A stretch of 64,000 nucleotides of DNA, from NCBI GenBank assembly GCA_025618425.1, contig CM046847.1, positions 10,028,468-10,092,467 of the forward strand. Reading direction: 5' to 3'. The stretch comes from Heliocidaris tuberculata. Taxonomy: Eukaryota; Echinodermata; Echinoidea; Camarodonta; Echinometridae. Positions 46,293 through 56,829 of this stretch are shown in pieces; within the stretch, counting starts at the first letter, position 1, and every line of letters starts with the position of its first letter. Both the position numbers and the translations under genes were made by a program. The notes beneath the pieces were generated by a model. The model was not told the DNA's origin. It did not search any database and saw nothing but the letters and a program-made list of their open reading frames with translations.

Positions 46293-46667
46293 TTTAAAGT
46301 GTACCAATCACCTGAAAATATCATTTGCGTACTGCTAGAAAGTATAAAATCAACATCAAAGAAGTTTATCTGGCATTCTATAGGTCAACAGTTTAGGAGT
46401 ATGAAGGAAATAAAGGATAACATGAAGGTGGGTGCACTGAACCGAACTCTGAGTTGGGTTCCGCACGAGCCCTTTTGTTGGCAGTCGCATACGGGTGCGT
46501 CAAGTAGTCTACTCACGAGTCGCTTTTGCGCTTATAGAGAGTGTAATTAAACTTGCAACATCTCTTTATAGAAGTGATATTTGAAGCCCATATTTTGAAT
46601 ATAGTATAATGACATGTAACCTCTAACATACTGAGCAAAATATTTGTTGGTGATTGGTACCCTTTAA
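46293..46667. mobile_element. MITE with TTAAAGTGTACCAATCACC ends
   Basis: TTAAAGTGTACCAATCACC (46293-46311) is mirrored by GGTGATTGGTACCCTTTAA (46649-46667), extended inward by AAATAT / ATATTT. The 89-codon frame 46281-46550 lies wholly inside and is not supported. Confidence 0.8.
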
Positions 46668-46905
46668 GCTTTCAAGTTCCCACTTAGTCTGCTTGCAACA
46701 GGTTATCCATAGTTCAAAAAGCACTTCAGAGTTCCAGTTTGCCCACAAATTGAATGCCATACTACCATAACAACAAACAGTGGAAAAGCTAGGAGATTGA
46801 TTTGTAAACCGTTAACTGATGGGTTGTTTGAAAAGCGTACTTGCTGCATCAGTGGCTTGTAGAGACAGAGGTAAATGAAAAAAAAAAAAAAAGAATAGGT
46901 GGGTT

Positions 46906-46992
46906 GGTGGGGATGGATTGTGGGGATAAGGGGTGGGGATGGATTGTGGGGATAAGGGGTGGGGTTGTAATGAGGGGGGGGGGGGGGGGGCT
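46906..46992. repeat. G-rich 26-bp tandem repeat and poly-G
   Basis: GGGATGGATTGTGGGGATAA then GGGGTG is repeated exactly twice, then a G run to 46991. The many GGG/GGGG blocks could form a G-quadruplex on this strand. Confidence 0.85.
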
Positions 46993-47044
46993 GTGGAGGT
47001 AAGGGGTGAACTGTGATGGAGATATTGACCAGAAAGGATTGGGA

Positions 47045-47410
47045 GCAATTTTCATTAGTTTAAGTTGATTAGAACTTAAGAATAGATTTATACCCTATAT
47101 TTTAATTTTCATGGAAGTAAATATATATTCACTTTTATTTATTTCTTGTTTCTCATCTGGAAAGAGGGAAATAGCAATTGATTACAAGTAAAGAATAGCT
47201 TGATAACCCATTTTAACTTAGTTTGAAATCAAAAATATATCAATTCCAAGCAATTTTTTTTGGGGGAAGGGGAGGGTTTCACTCCTGAAGAAGAAAATAA
47301 TTTCCATTGATTAGAAGTAAATGATAACTTTATACCCCATTTTTCTTAGTTTAAAAATCAGATTATTTCATTTCTAGTCCCTTTTTGTCTCCTTGAAAGA
47401 GGAAAATAAA
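47045..47410. repeat. Degenerate tandem repeat, about 140-bp unit
   Basis: ATTGATTACAAGTAAAGAAT..TATACCC..TTTTAACTTAGTTT..GAAAGAGGAAATA recurs about three times, with strong divergence. Confidence 0.55.
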
Positions 47411-47414
47411 CCAC

Positions 47415-47812
47415 CTCGTACAATGATGTTCATTATACTACATAGCTTAATGCACTTTTATCTCCTCTAACCCTCTCATGTAGCCTCATTTCTAAAGCAC
47501 ATCGGTACGGAGCATCATTAATTATTTCTTCCCTACCGAAGTCCATTTGGGTTTTAGTGCTCACAATAGGCACGTTAATTCCACCCGTAGGATCGCCCGT
47601 TAAGAATAAAGCGGATCCCAGTTGAGGAATATATGATGCGTGTAAAAGGGTTATAGTACCTTGAGGTCATCAGCAATAGAATGTTTATTATTGTCTACTG
47701 AGTGGGCAGTAATAAGAATAAATGGAAATAGATGATAATAGAACTAGTTCATTGTTCTATATGGATTTAGTTTATTTATTTTTTGTTGCTGTCAGTATCT
47801 TGATTTCATAGT
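47415..47812. other. Unique block, possible regulatory DNA
   Basis: 47460-47640 is non-repetitive with CATTAATTATTT, CACAATAGG, CGTTAATTCC and TTTTATCTCC, resembling homeodomain, Sox and GATA sites. No gene. Confidence 0.3.
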
Positions 47813-47814
47813 AA

Positions 47815-47886
47815 CCCGTTCACTACTGAATTCTCTTATTCCCATAGGCTTAATACAGGAACCATCAGGTTCCTGTAGACAATGGG
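47815..47886 (-). mobile_element. TTAA mini-element, family M, copy 5 (empty internal TTAA)
   Basis: 72 bp in reverse orientation, TTAA at 47887-47890 and a decayed GTAA on the left. Its internal TTAA (in GGCTTAATACAGG) is intact and unoccupied. Confidence 0.8.
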
Positions 47887-47925
47887 TTAATTTCAAGTGA
47901 AGTATTATTGGCAGATGTGATGTGG

Positions 47926-48088
47926 TCTAGTGGCTGGCTCTCTGGTATACCTAAAAGGGTCCCAGGTTCAAATCCCAACTCGGTCACCTCTTTTGCAAGG
48001 TGGCATTAAAGGTCCGTCACAGATGGAAATCATATATTGATGCACATCTGTAAATTGAAATGCACATTGACTCCTTCAATCAATCAAG
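47926..48088 (+). mobile_element. tRNA-headed SINE with a body like that at 4459
   Basis: A box-like TGGTCTAGTGGC (47933) and B box GGTTCAAATCC (47968) precede CGGTCACCTC..GGTGGCATTA..TTGATGCACATCTGTAA. That 3' part parallels the 3' half of the 7SL-headed element at 4545-4620. Confidence 0.75.
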
Positions 48089-48433
48089 CTGTAAGAAACT
48101 CGATATCCTGCAGAATATTGACTACAAGTTAGTATTAGATCTGATGGCAATTCTGCCATTTTTGTACAAAAATACTTAGATTATTTTTTTTTTCTTTCAT
48201 GTGCTCCTCGTCAGTCGAAATTTTAGTACTCAAACAAAAGATGCACATCACTTATTGGTCCAACATGTGAATTTCTTCTTTTTATTATAGCAGAAATTGA
48301 CTTTTTAAAAAAAGATTTAGATCTATATCTTAATATTTTCTACACTTCTTATATAATAACAATATAGTCTGTAATACATTTGATATAAAAAGTAATTTAG
48401 CAGGAAAATGTTATTATCTATCTATTTTGATAT

Positions 48434-48478
48434 GTTTGCCATCACCAGAATCAAATATTGATTCTGGTGATGGCAAAC
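48434..48478. repeat. Perfect inverted repeat, 21-bp arms, 3-bp loop
   Basis: GTTTGCCATCACCAGAATCA then A is followed by ATA and the exact reverse complement. It is in unique AT-rich surroundings. Confidence 0.95.
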
Positions 48479-48529
48479 AAATAATGTGCAAATCTGCGAG
48501 TTGCAGGGATAAAAGTAGAAAATTGAAAT

Positions 48530-49205
48530 TAATTGTCTCTATTGACTATGATTGACTTTATTGACTACTATGGTTTCATATTAAAAAAATTCTTTTATCT
48601 TCTAAAGGACATCTCTCGTACAACAGCAAAAGTAATTATATTCCCCTGAGTAAGGGAAACTCCCAGATAATTTCAATTTTTTTCATGTGAATCTATTTAA
48701 TACAATGTTTGTATTTGGCTTCATACACCATTAACTGTAAGTTTGCAAGTTAATTGATTGTCATACTAGTATGGACTTTATAGATTTCAGCTACTAGGGT
48801 TTTATGCGAAAAAAGTTTCTTTATCTTCGAAAGTGCACCTGTCATATGACAGCAAAAGTAATTGTATTCCCTTGAGTAAGGGAAATTCCCATATGATTTC
48901 AACTTTTCATGAATAGCTCTTTGCAATGCATGTATTTGCTTTTGAATGCCATTTACTCTAAGTCTGCAAGTTAATTGATTATGATACTATTATAGACAGA
49001 TATTGGCTACTAGGGTTTCATATAAAAACATTGCTTTATCTTCGAAAGGGCACCTGTCATACGAAAGCAAAAGTATTTGTATTCCCCTTGAGCAGGGGAA
49101 ATTCCTACATGATTTCAACTTTTCCTGAAAAGCTATTTGAAATGTATTCATTTGGTTTTGAGTGCCGTGAAATGTAAATTTGCAAGTTAATTGATTGTGA
49201 TGGTA
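48530..49205. repeat. Three tandem units of about 205-236 bp
   Basis: The order TTTATCTTCGAAAG, CACCTGTCATA, CAGCAAAAGTAATTGTATTC, CCTTGAGTAAGGGAAATTCC, GATTTCAACTTTTC and TTTGCAAGTTAATTGATT recurs from 48594, 48830 and 49035. Confidence 0.9.
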
Positions 49206-49527
49206 ATGAAGACCTCTTGGCTGGGTTACGATCAAAATATTTGATGTCTCAAAACTGTCTCCTTGGAGCTCATGCCACATTTATGCCCTAGAGTAGACCA
49301 ACAAGAAATCAATGAATTTTGAAAGATAATATCAAAACAAAAGAAACATTACTTTCGATTGACTGCATCAAATTTTGGGACATTGGCTGATTCGTGTGGG
49401 GAACCATAACTAGCAGGCTACTATAAATATTGATCTACCGGTATCTTTCTAAAACGAGGCCATCCGATTATCAGCCCTGCAAAATGCTTTTTGGATAGTG
49501 ATGGTATAAAATTTTAGAATCCCCTTG

Positions 49528-49572
49528 GCCTTCCTCTCTCCCTTCCTTCTGTTCTCTCTCTCTATCTCTCTC

Positions 49573-49605
<33 letters not shown>

Positions 49606-49797
49606 TCTGTTTCTCTCTTTGTGTCTTTCATTTTTCCCTCTCTCTTTCTCTCTTTTTTCTGTCTGTTTGTTTCTATCTTTTCTTTTCCTTTTTCTATCTC
49701 TCTCTCTTCCCCTCTCTTTCTCTCTCTCTCTCTCTTGCTCTTTCTTTCTCCCCCCTCTCCATTTCTCTTTCTCTCTCTCTCTCTCTCTTCTCTTGTT
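49528..49797. repeat. CT-rich microsatellite
   Basis: TCTC/TTTC units; overlapping frames on both strands are artefacts. Confidence 0.9.
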
Positions 49798-49799
49798 TA

Positions 49800-50675
49800 A
49801 CATTTGTATTTGCATTTAATCTTGGAGCGGAACATCCTCAATCCCAGATAAATAAAGCAACATCTGTATTACCGCCCAGGGGTTGGCAGATGCAAGCTAC
49901 GCTAATTTACATTTTTGAGACATTTTAGAGGAATGCTCATACATTGACATTTATACAGGAAGTTGTAACAGAATGTAGAGCAAGTGCTACATGAGATGGA
50001 GGAGGGAGGTGGGAGGGGGTGCTCTTGGAAAAATCAGATTATTTTCATTATCTGACTGTTTTTGTCTGTTTGTTAACTGTACTATAAAGTATGAATGAGA
50101 TATATTTATTTCTTTATAGTCAATGCTATTAAAAAAACCTATATTTGTCTGCTATATACAATGTACATGTATTATAATTTGCTCTATTTTATACAAATTT
50201 GGTATATATATATATATATATGTGGGGTTATCACCAAACATCACTGGAGAATACACTCTATATTTTGTTGAATACAAATTCAAATTGTTGATTGAACTAT
50301 TTTATTCCTTTAATTCTCCATATCATTGTTTACATGGATATATGAATACTCTGTCCATGGACTTTAATACTTAACAAACATTTTATTGGTTAAGAAACTT
50401 AAAATACATCAATTACCAGCACAAATAATCGTTATCAGTTATGGGAATATGTAAGGCAGCATCTTTCTGTCTAAATTCTATACCAGTGCTCTCGCTGTTG
50501 GTGATATTTGAAGGGAGGGTATTACACATAAAGTGTATGTGTTTGTATACATGTGTGTAGTCACCTGGTGATGTGGGATGTACTCATATTTGACACCAGC
50601 TGGGATGCCGCTGGTCATAGCTGGACCCCAATCTCTCATGCTGTTAGGAAAATTACATCTCTCCAAGTCGGTCAG
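49800..50675. other. Gene-free stretch with a (TA)n run
   Basis: (TA)n at 50203-50222. No gene recognised. Confidence 0.45.
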
Positions 50676-50679
50676 TCAT

Positions 50680-51540
50680 GATCCCCGCAGAGTGCCGATG
50701 ACCCCGTTCTCGAATGCTGTCTCTTGCTCCATGCACCCCCCCCCCAACACTACCTGCCCACCTCCCCGCAAGGCAAGCCTACACCGAGCACTGGGAACCC
50801 TGTTCTTACATGCCCTCTTGGGCTTGCACCCCTCCTTGACATTTAACTACTCCCCCCCCCCTTCTTGATGACCCCACGTGGAGTGGTTATAAACAAGTTC
50901 TTATATGCTATCTCTAGCTCCCACCCCTCCCTAACACTTGCTGCCCCCACCTCTCTTCCTAATGATCTTACAGAGAGTGCTGATAATCCTGTTTGTATAT
51001 GTAGCTCTCAACCATCCCTCACACTACCCTGATCCCTTCCTGGTCAACCCACTCAGTGTATTAATTACCTTGTTTTGTATATGTTAACTCTCCATTGCTC
51101 CTACCCTTCCTAGTGCTATCCATCCCCCTTCCCTCCACATGATGCTACACAGTACTGTTTACTCCTGTACTTAAAATGTCATCTCTAGCTCCCACCTCTC
51201 TCTGATACTACATGTCCCTCTTAACCCCCCCCCCCCCATGATCCTACACAAAGTGCTAATAACCTTGTTCTTTTGCTTCGACCTCACACTGACTTACCCC
51301 CACCCTCCCTTATTCCCCATGCAAAGAGTACTTGTACCCCCTTTCTAGCTCCCACCCCTCCCTGACAAGATCCCCCTCCATCATCCTTCATTTCCCACAC
51401 AAGGAGTACTTGCACCCTTTTTCTAGTATACCCTCTTTCTTCAGCTTCCACCACTCCACAATACTACCCATCCCCTTTCCATGATTCCCCAAACTCTTTT
51501 CCTCACCAGTTCCCACCCCTTCCCTTCCAGGATCATGTTT
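50680..51540. repeat. Degenerate C-rich minisatellite, about 95-110-bp unit
   Basis: Units begin GATCCNACACAGAGTGCTNA then TNACC, continue with TTGTTCTTATATGC, TCTCTAGCTCCCACCCCTCC and CTGACACTAC, and end in C-rich CCCCC..CAT. Starts lie near 50680, 50770, 50868, 50966, 51050, 51140, 51239 and 51321. C runs differ strongly between units. Confidence 0.75.
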
Positions 51541-51960
51541 ATACTCCCCACCCCCAAAACAGAGACTTGCCCCACCCCTCTCTTCCTAATTCATATTCCT
51601 TTCTTATTTCGCCAGGTGGTGTCCCATAACCCAGAGATCTGAAAGCTCCCTGGGAGCTCAAAAGACAAATCAATTATAGCAGGCTGTCAGACAACCGCTC
51701 ATCATCCTCAGAAAAAAATAGTATCAATAAACTAATTTGCACATCAGGGACACCATAGATCATACCATTATAGCAAAGATATATGGTAGTTTCGAGAAAG
51801 AGATGTCATATAGTTTCATAATATAGTTCCTAATTTCATAATTGTTATACTCCCTTTTGATTTGCATTCCTTTGTGAGCTGTTAATTGACTGAGTTTAAA
51901 ACTAAAATTTATAGCATAGTCACACTGCCAAACTGATTCCAAACAAACAAAAAATTAATT

Positions 51961-52085
51961 CACCTGGGTGTAGAGTGGCAAATCTAGATTGATGTCTTGC
52001 CAAAGGACATTTGTGTCATGGCAGGGATTTAAACCTTGTGCCATGAGCTTCATAGTCCGATGAATTATCCACCAGATGTCACCTC
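51961..52085 (-). mobile_element. tRNA-derived SINE fragment
   Basis: The minus strand reads a head with GGTTTAAATCCCTGCCATGA (decayed B box) and a body with GTCCTTTGGCAAGACATCAA and CCACTCTACACCCAGGTG, as at 7645. Confidence 0.75.
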
Positions 52086-52089
52086 CTTT

Positions 52090-52608
52090 TTTAACTTCCG
52101 TTAGAACTTATCCTGATCTACCAGCCATCTTGTGCTATTTATGATAAGATATAACACATAGCCATACATGGGAGTGTATTGTATGTTTCAGATAACATGA
52201 ATTTGAAGAAATAAGCATCACACTGAAAATTTAAGAGTGTTTGCTGTTGTATTCATGTGAGTGTGGAGCTTTGTTGTACATTGTATCATATTGTACACTT
52301 GTACTGTGACACAATGATCTCTGTTAGATATGAACATATTGCATTGCATCCACCAAACCGTGACTTCATTTATCCAGACTTTCTGACATATCAGGTACAT
52401 ATCTCGAGAAGGTATTGCCAGATTAAGTTTTATACCAGTATAAACCCAGCTGTTTACTTTGCTGTTATATGGTTATTCAAAAGATAAAGTAATAACGTTT
52501 ATTTCATGCAATCTTGCCCTGTATTTTAAATCATCTTTTGCTTCGTGATAAATTATCATGTTTATAAAGTCAAAGCAAATTCTAAAAACCCAAACCTCTA
52601 AAAAATAA
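52090..52608. other. Gene-free stretch, nothing recognised
   Basis: Only short frames. Confidence 0.45.
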
Positions 52609-52611
52609 TGG

Positions 52612-52826
52612 TGTGGAGTCACAGGCATACCAAGGGGGGTGTTTTGGGTGTTTTAAGTGTTAAAACACCCCCTTTGAGGTGTTTACAAATGAAACAAAAG
52701 CTTGTTTTTAAGCCCAGAATGCTGATAACCTTTTTTTTTTTTTTTTTTTTTTTTTTTGCTTGTCAGAGAATTTTTGAGTAAGTAAACACCTCCCCTTTAA
52801 AAAATTCTGGGGACACCACTGTGTGT
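52612..52826. repeat. Unclassified dispersed repeat with a T27 run
   Basis: GTGTGGAGTCACAGGCATAC..AAAACACCCCCTTTGAGGTG at the left and AACACCTCCCC..GGGGACACCACTGTGTG at the right look like imperfect inverted ends around a T run at 52731-52757. Confidence 0.4.
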
Positions 52827-52868
52827 AGTTCTAGGAAGTATCAATGTACATATAGTTATAAATTACTA

Positions 52869-53045
52869 CAGTGGGAACTCACTATAACGAGGACCTTGGG
52901 ACCATGAAAATTACCTTGTTACATCAGGAAACTCTTTATATCAGGATAAAAAAACAAAAGAACATAAAGACTAGGGACCAGCAAAATTACCTTGTTATAT
53001 CAAGAATCTTGTTATATTGGAGCTCTTTATACCGAGTTTCCACCA
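52869..53045. mobile_element. pogo/Tigger-like MITE
   Basis: TA then CAGTGGGAACTCACTATAAC faces GGTATAAAG-type sequence inverted at the right (TTTATACCGAGTTTCCACCA then TA). TA target sites and CAGTGG ends followed by TATAACGA are typical of pogo-type non-autonomous elements. Confidence 0.65.
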
Positions 53046-53049
53046 TATT

Positions 53050-53815
53050 TTTATTCATATTCTGGCTCATGTTGACTTTTAAAGCAGGCTATACTGAGCT
53101 ACCTTAACATTACTCTTTTCCAAAGCCATTGATATCACAAGTTCAAGTGAAGGACAAAAGCTAGGAAAACTACCCTTTCAGAGAAAAGCACCCATTTATC
53201 AGGTAAAGATGCACATTCAAATCCCTGTCATACGACCACTGTCGAACCCGCTGAAATTCAACCCGAATGTCAAACCAAAGTTAACATCCAAATTGCCACA
53301 TTCCCAGCGGTGTAGTAACAAAAATGTAACCACTGCGAGTGGAGGATGTGTCCTAGGAAAGGCATTGGGTTACCTAGTGCGGGGGTATAAATGCCGGCGT
53401 TGATTGCACAGCCTGTGTTTGCAGGCTTGATTAAAGTCAAATTAAATGTGAGCGAGGAATAAGCAGAGCTTTTGAAAAAGGGTTCTACATGTAAGCGATA
53501 GATTTGTTGGTAGGTGATGTACCGGGCATGATCAGGTTAAAAGGAAAACAATTGGATGAAACTGGAATGATTGAATGTGGTGTTAAGATTTGTGAAGACT
53601 AGGAAGTATAACTATACATGATGTTCAGGAGAGAAGTGAGGATGTGACAGGAATATATTGTGTAAAGAACTGAAGGAGAAATATTAATGAGGTAGTATAA
53701 GAAAATGAAATATACTGATTTTTAATCTTAAATAGAGTTGCAAAAAAATGTACATAATCGTAGTTGAATTGCTGTCATAAGAAGCCCTCTTTGCTTTATC
53801 TCAGAGATTGTCCCA
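53050..53815. other. Gene-free stretch, nothing recognised
   Basis: 53200-53410 is more GC-balanced, but the 64-codon frame there has no recognisable product. Confidence 0.4.
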
Positions 53816-53888
53816 AATCATTTCATAGTACTAGCAACAAACTTATACAAAATATGAAATCTGCAAGGCCGTAATTAGTGCCTGCTGA

Positions 53889-53905
53889 CAGCAGGCACTT
53901 AGCCA

Positions 53906-53948
<43 letters not shown>

Positions 53949-54162
53949 GTGCCCCCCCAAAATTTCCAAGATCGATTGAAATTTTTTTATTATGAAAACA
54001 AATTTATGTCGAAAAATTCACCATTTTGCATCTTCACCCTTTTAAATAGGCAAAAATTTTCCAAAGGGAAGGGAGACACCCCTCCTCTTAGACCCCTCCC
54101 CAGGACGTCGATCAATTACATGTATGTGCCCCCCCAAACATCAAACTCTGGCTACGGCCCTG
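53889..54162. mobile_element. 274-bp insertion with GCTGA target duplication
   Basis: GCTGA at 53884-53888 and 54163-54167 flanks the insert. The uninterrupted sequence is preserved in the second duplicate near 54535. The ends are CAGCAGGCACTTAGCC and GGCTACGGCCCTG, loosely inverse (CAG..TAGCC / GGCTA..CTG). A G39 run lies at 53907-53945. Confidence 0.75.
53907..53945. repeat. Poly-G tract (39 G)
   Basis: The longest homopolymer in the window, followed by CACGTGCCCCCC. Its true length is probably uncertain in the assembly. Confidence 0.9.
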
Positions 54163-54347
54163 GCTGAGAGGCAAAAGGGCATTAAATCTTTGTTAAGGCT
54201 CTTAGCAGATATTTTTGTTAATTCAAATTAGGCTAAAAGGCCACCTACAGAAAAAGTTACTGTATGCAGGTGGTCCTTCTAGACAGGTTTATTTTAGCTT
54301 ATTTGGGAGAGGTAATCCGTATGAAATTTTTGTACATTCAAATTTAA

Positions 54348-54872
54348 TAGGCCTTATGTAGTAGATATGCGCATTTGCAATATTGTAAGCTAGCCAAAAC
54401 AGAATCATACCTGATACCTGTTGTAAATGCAAACTCTAAAGACCACCTATTTGATGACTGTTTAATTTCATTGTACTAGCAACAAACTTACCGTTATACA
54501 AAATATGAAATCCGCAAGACCGTAATTACTGCCTGCTGAGAGGCAAAAGGGCATTAAATCTTTGTTAAGGCTCTTAGCAGATAATATTTTTGTACATTAA
54601 AATTAGGCTAAAAGGCCACCTACAGAAATAGTTACTGTATGCAGGTGGTCCTTCTAGACATGTTTATTTTACCTTATTTGGGAGAGGTAATCTGTATAAA
54701 ATATATATGGCTAGTATATACAGGTTTTTAGAAAATATCTTTCTTCTTGAAAATAATGAAAATCATCTTTATACACAGGTGGTCTTTAGAGGTTGCAATT
54801 ACAACAGGTATGATTCTGTTTTGGCTAGCTTACAATATTGCAAATGTGCGTATCTACTACATAAGGCCCACG
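54348..54872. repeat. Long inverted repeat, about 95-bp arms, around duplication copy 2
   Basis: TTATGTAGTAGATATGCGCA..TTGTAAGCTAGCCAAAACAG..TCTAAAGACCACCT (54353-54446) is mirrored by AGGTGGTCTTTAGAGG..CTGTTTTGGCTAGCTTACAA..ATCTACTACATAA (54777-54865). Copy 2 of the duplication (54474-54690) lies between the arms. Confidence 0.85.
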
Positions 54873-54879
54873 ACGAGGA

Positions 54880-56545
54880 CAAGCTATTGTTAAATGCATG
54901 GTGCCAATACAGTTTATTCTCATGAATGTCAGCCTCATGTCCATTGAGAGTGGTTTTAGGCGCAGCGAGCAATGTTTGGAGGGAATTTAATTTAATTGAT
55001 CCAGGGAGAGGCTGCAGAAAGCATGGGGCCTTTGCAAGGTTGCGTGGGATCTGCATAATTTCACATGCGATTAAATTGAAATGCAAGTGAGTCACATTAG
55101 AACATGAAATGTGTGGGTTTTGGAAGAGCAGGACTCGGTTTATTCTGTGACAATGAAGTGCGGGTCATGGTTATTTTCTGATTTTCCGCTGCTGAATATC
55201 TGGGTGACTGTTAGTTTAAAAATCAATAAAATCCTCAGACATTCAACAGTTACAACATGCTCTTCTAATGTAAAACATGATTACACAGATGTGGCAGGTC
55301 TAAGTAATAATTGTTGCTTTTACCTTTGTCAGTAATATCTACTTGCAGTTATGTTTTACTCAAAAGATTATTCATTTGTATTTTTAAATGGGAAGATAAA
55401 TTTGAATAGCAGAATAGATAAGATCATCAAATATGTTATTCCTTGAAAATTGTAACTATTGGTTTGAAAGGAATTTGTACAAACAGATATCTGAAAGTAT
55501 ATGGGGTAGTATTTTACATTTCTCAACTTTTCTGTTAAGTCCCATAGTTAAAATACCATTGAAATTTCTACACACTGGTATTCCTAGAGCCAAGACAAGG
55601 GAGCATTTGTATGTTATATTTTTGCAAGGTGGCACTTCTACGACACTAAATTCTTTTGTTGAAAGATAGTGTAGGTTGATGCAAATAGTCTCTTTTCCCA
55701 TAAAATAGACATGGACAGATGTTTGAAAGCAGCTGCAAATGAATTTTCTTTATTTAATAGTTTACTTGGAATTACAGTGGTGCAAATCTGCTGAGAAATT
55801 GCTATACAAGAGAGAGAAGGAGAGAGAGAGAGAAAGGTATCCCACGCTGCCTAAATGGCTTCAGTTACTTCCAAGGAAGAGAAATACCCACTTGCTTCAC
55901 ACAAGTGGAGTAACAGATCGGAGACTTAGATAAAAATAGATTGTTCACAGATAATCCAATCAAGTAGCACAATGGATCTCCCTGGCTGCCTCTGATCCTA
56001 CTTAAACACCTGAAATCGGATGTAGGAAAACTTGACAGGGTGTGGGAGAGTAAGTGTTGGCCAATTTTTGCGTATCTTCACGAAGGTGATCCTACTTTCT
56101 GGCGCTCTGCCCATCGACTCATTGCTCACTGACTCGCCTCTGCTTGAATGTACCCCATCCTCCCCCCCCCCCCTCCCCTGACTCCATTGTAAATAGCTTC
56201 CAGCACTTGCAATCTTCTTGTTTGAATGTTGTGATTGAGGAGATAAAGATAAACTCAAGAGAGAGGAATAGATAGGAAGTGTCGTTGGGAAGCGATTTGT
56301 TATGCGGTGATAGAATCGGCCGTACATGGACATTGTAAAGGCGCACCTGGCTATGTTATCTTTAATTCACTCACGGCATCTGTGATGTATCGCTGTCTTT
56401 CTCACCCTCACGTTGGAGAGCAGGCCTGCGGGGGGAAAAGGATCGATTTCAGAAGTCTTTTGGTTATAGCGACTCTATAAAAATACCCTCTCTACGCTGA
56501 ATGATGATTTGTTTTATCGGTATATTGATCAGGATTGGTGATTCG
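54880..56545. other. Gene-free stretch; unique block at 54.9-55.1 kb
   Basis: 54930-55095 is non-repetitive with TTTAATTTAATTGATCC and ATGCGATTAAATTG homeodomain-type motifs. A C10 run lies at 56163. No gene recognised. Confidence 0.35.
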
Positions 56546-56552
56546 AAGTAGG

Positions 56553-56825
56553 AGAGAGATAGAGATGGGGAAAGGAGAAAGAGAAAAAGAAATATTTTAA
56601 AAATGGAAGGAATTTATGAGAAAGACTGGGAACGAGAGAGAGAGAGAGAAAAAAAAAAGAAATGGAGGAGTTAGAGAGAGAGGAGACAGAGAGAAAGAAA
56701 GATGGAGGGGGAAGAGAGAGGGAGGGGGGCATGAGAGAGAAGGAGGTAGAAGAGATAGGGGAGAGGGAGAAAGAGAGAGGGGGACATGAAAAGAAAGAGA
56801 GAGAGAGAGAGAGAGGGGAAAGACG
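56553..56825. repeat. GA-rich polypurine tract
   Basis: 270 bp of almost pure A/G on this strand (AGAGAG, GGAGGG, AAAGAA). Frames on either strand here are artefacts. Confidence 0.9.
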
Positions 56826-56829
56826 GGCA

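Larger units (their letters stand above)
53828..54335. repeat. Segmental duplication, copy 1 (with insertion)
   Basis: ACTAGCAACAAACTTA..ATATGAAATCTGCAAGGCCG then, after the 53889-54162 insertion, GAGGCAAAAGGGCATTAAAT..GCAGGTGGTCCTTCTAGACA..TTGGGAGAGGTAATC. It matches 54474-54690 nearly base for base outside the insertion. Confidence 0.85.

Noticed and set aside
46281..46550. 89-codon + frame as a gene
   Set aside because: It lies wholly inside an inverted-repeat MITE (46293-46667).
48434..48478. microRNA precursor
   Set aside because: The stem is only 21 bp with a 3-base loop and perfect pairing. Animal precursors are longer with bulges and larger loops.
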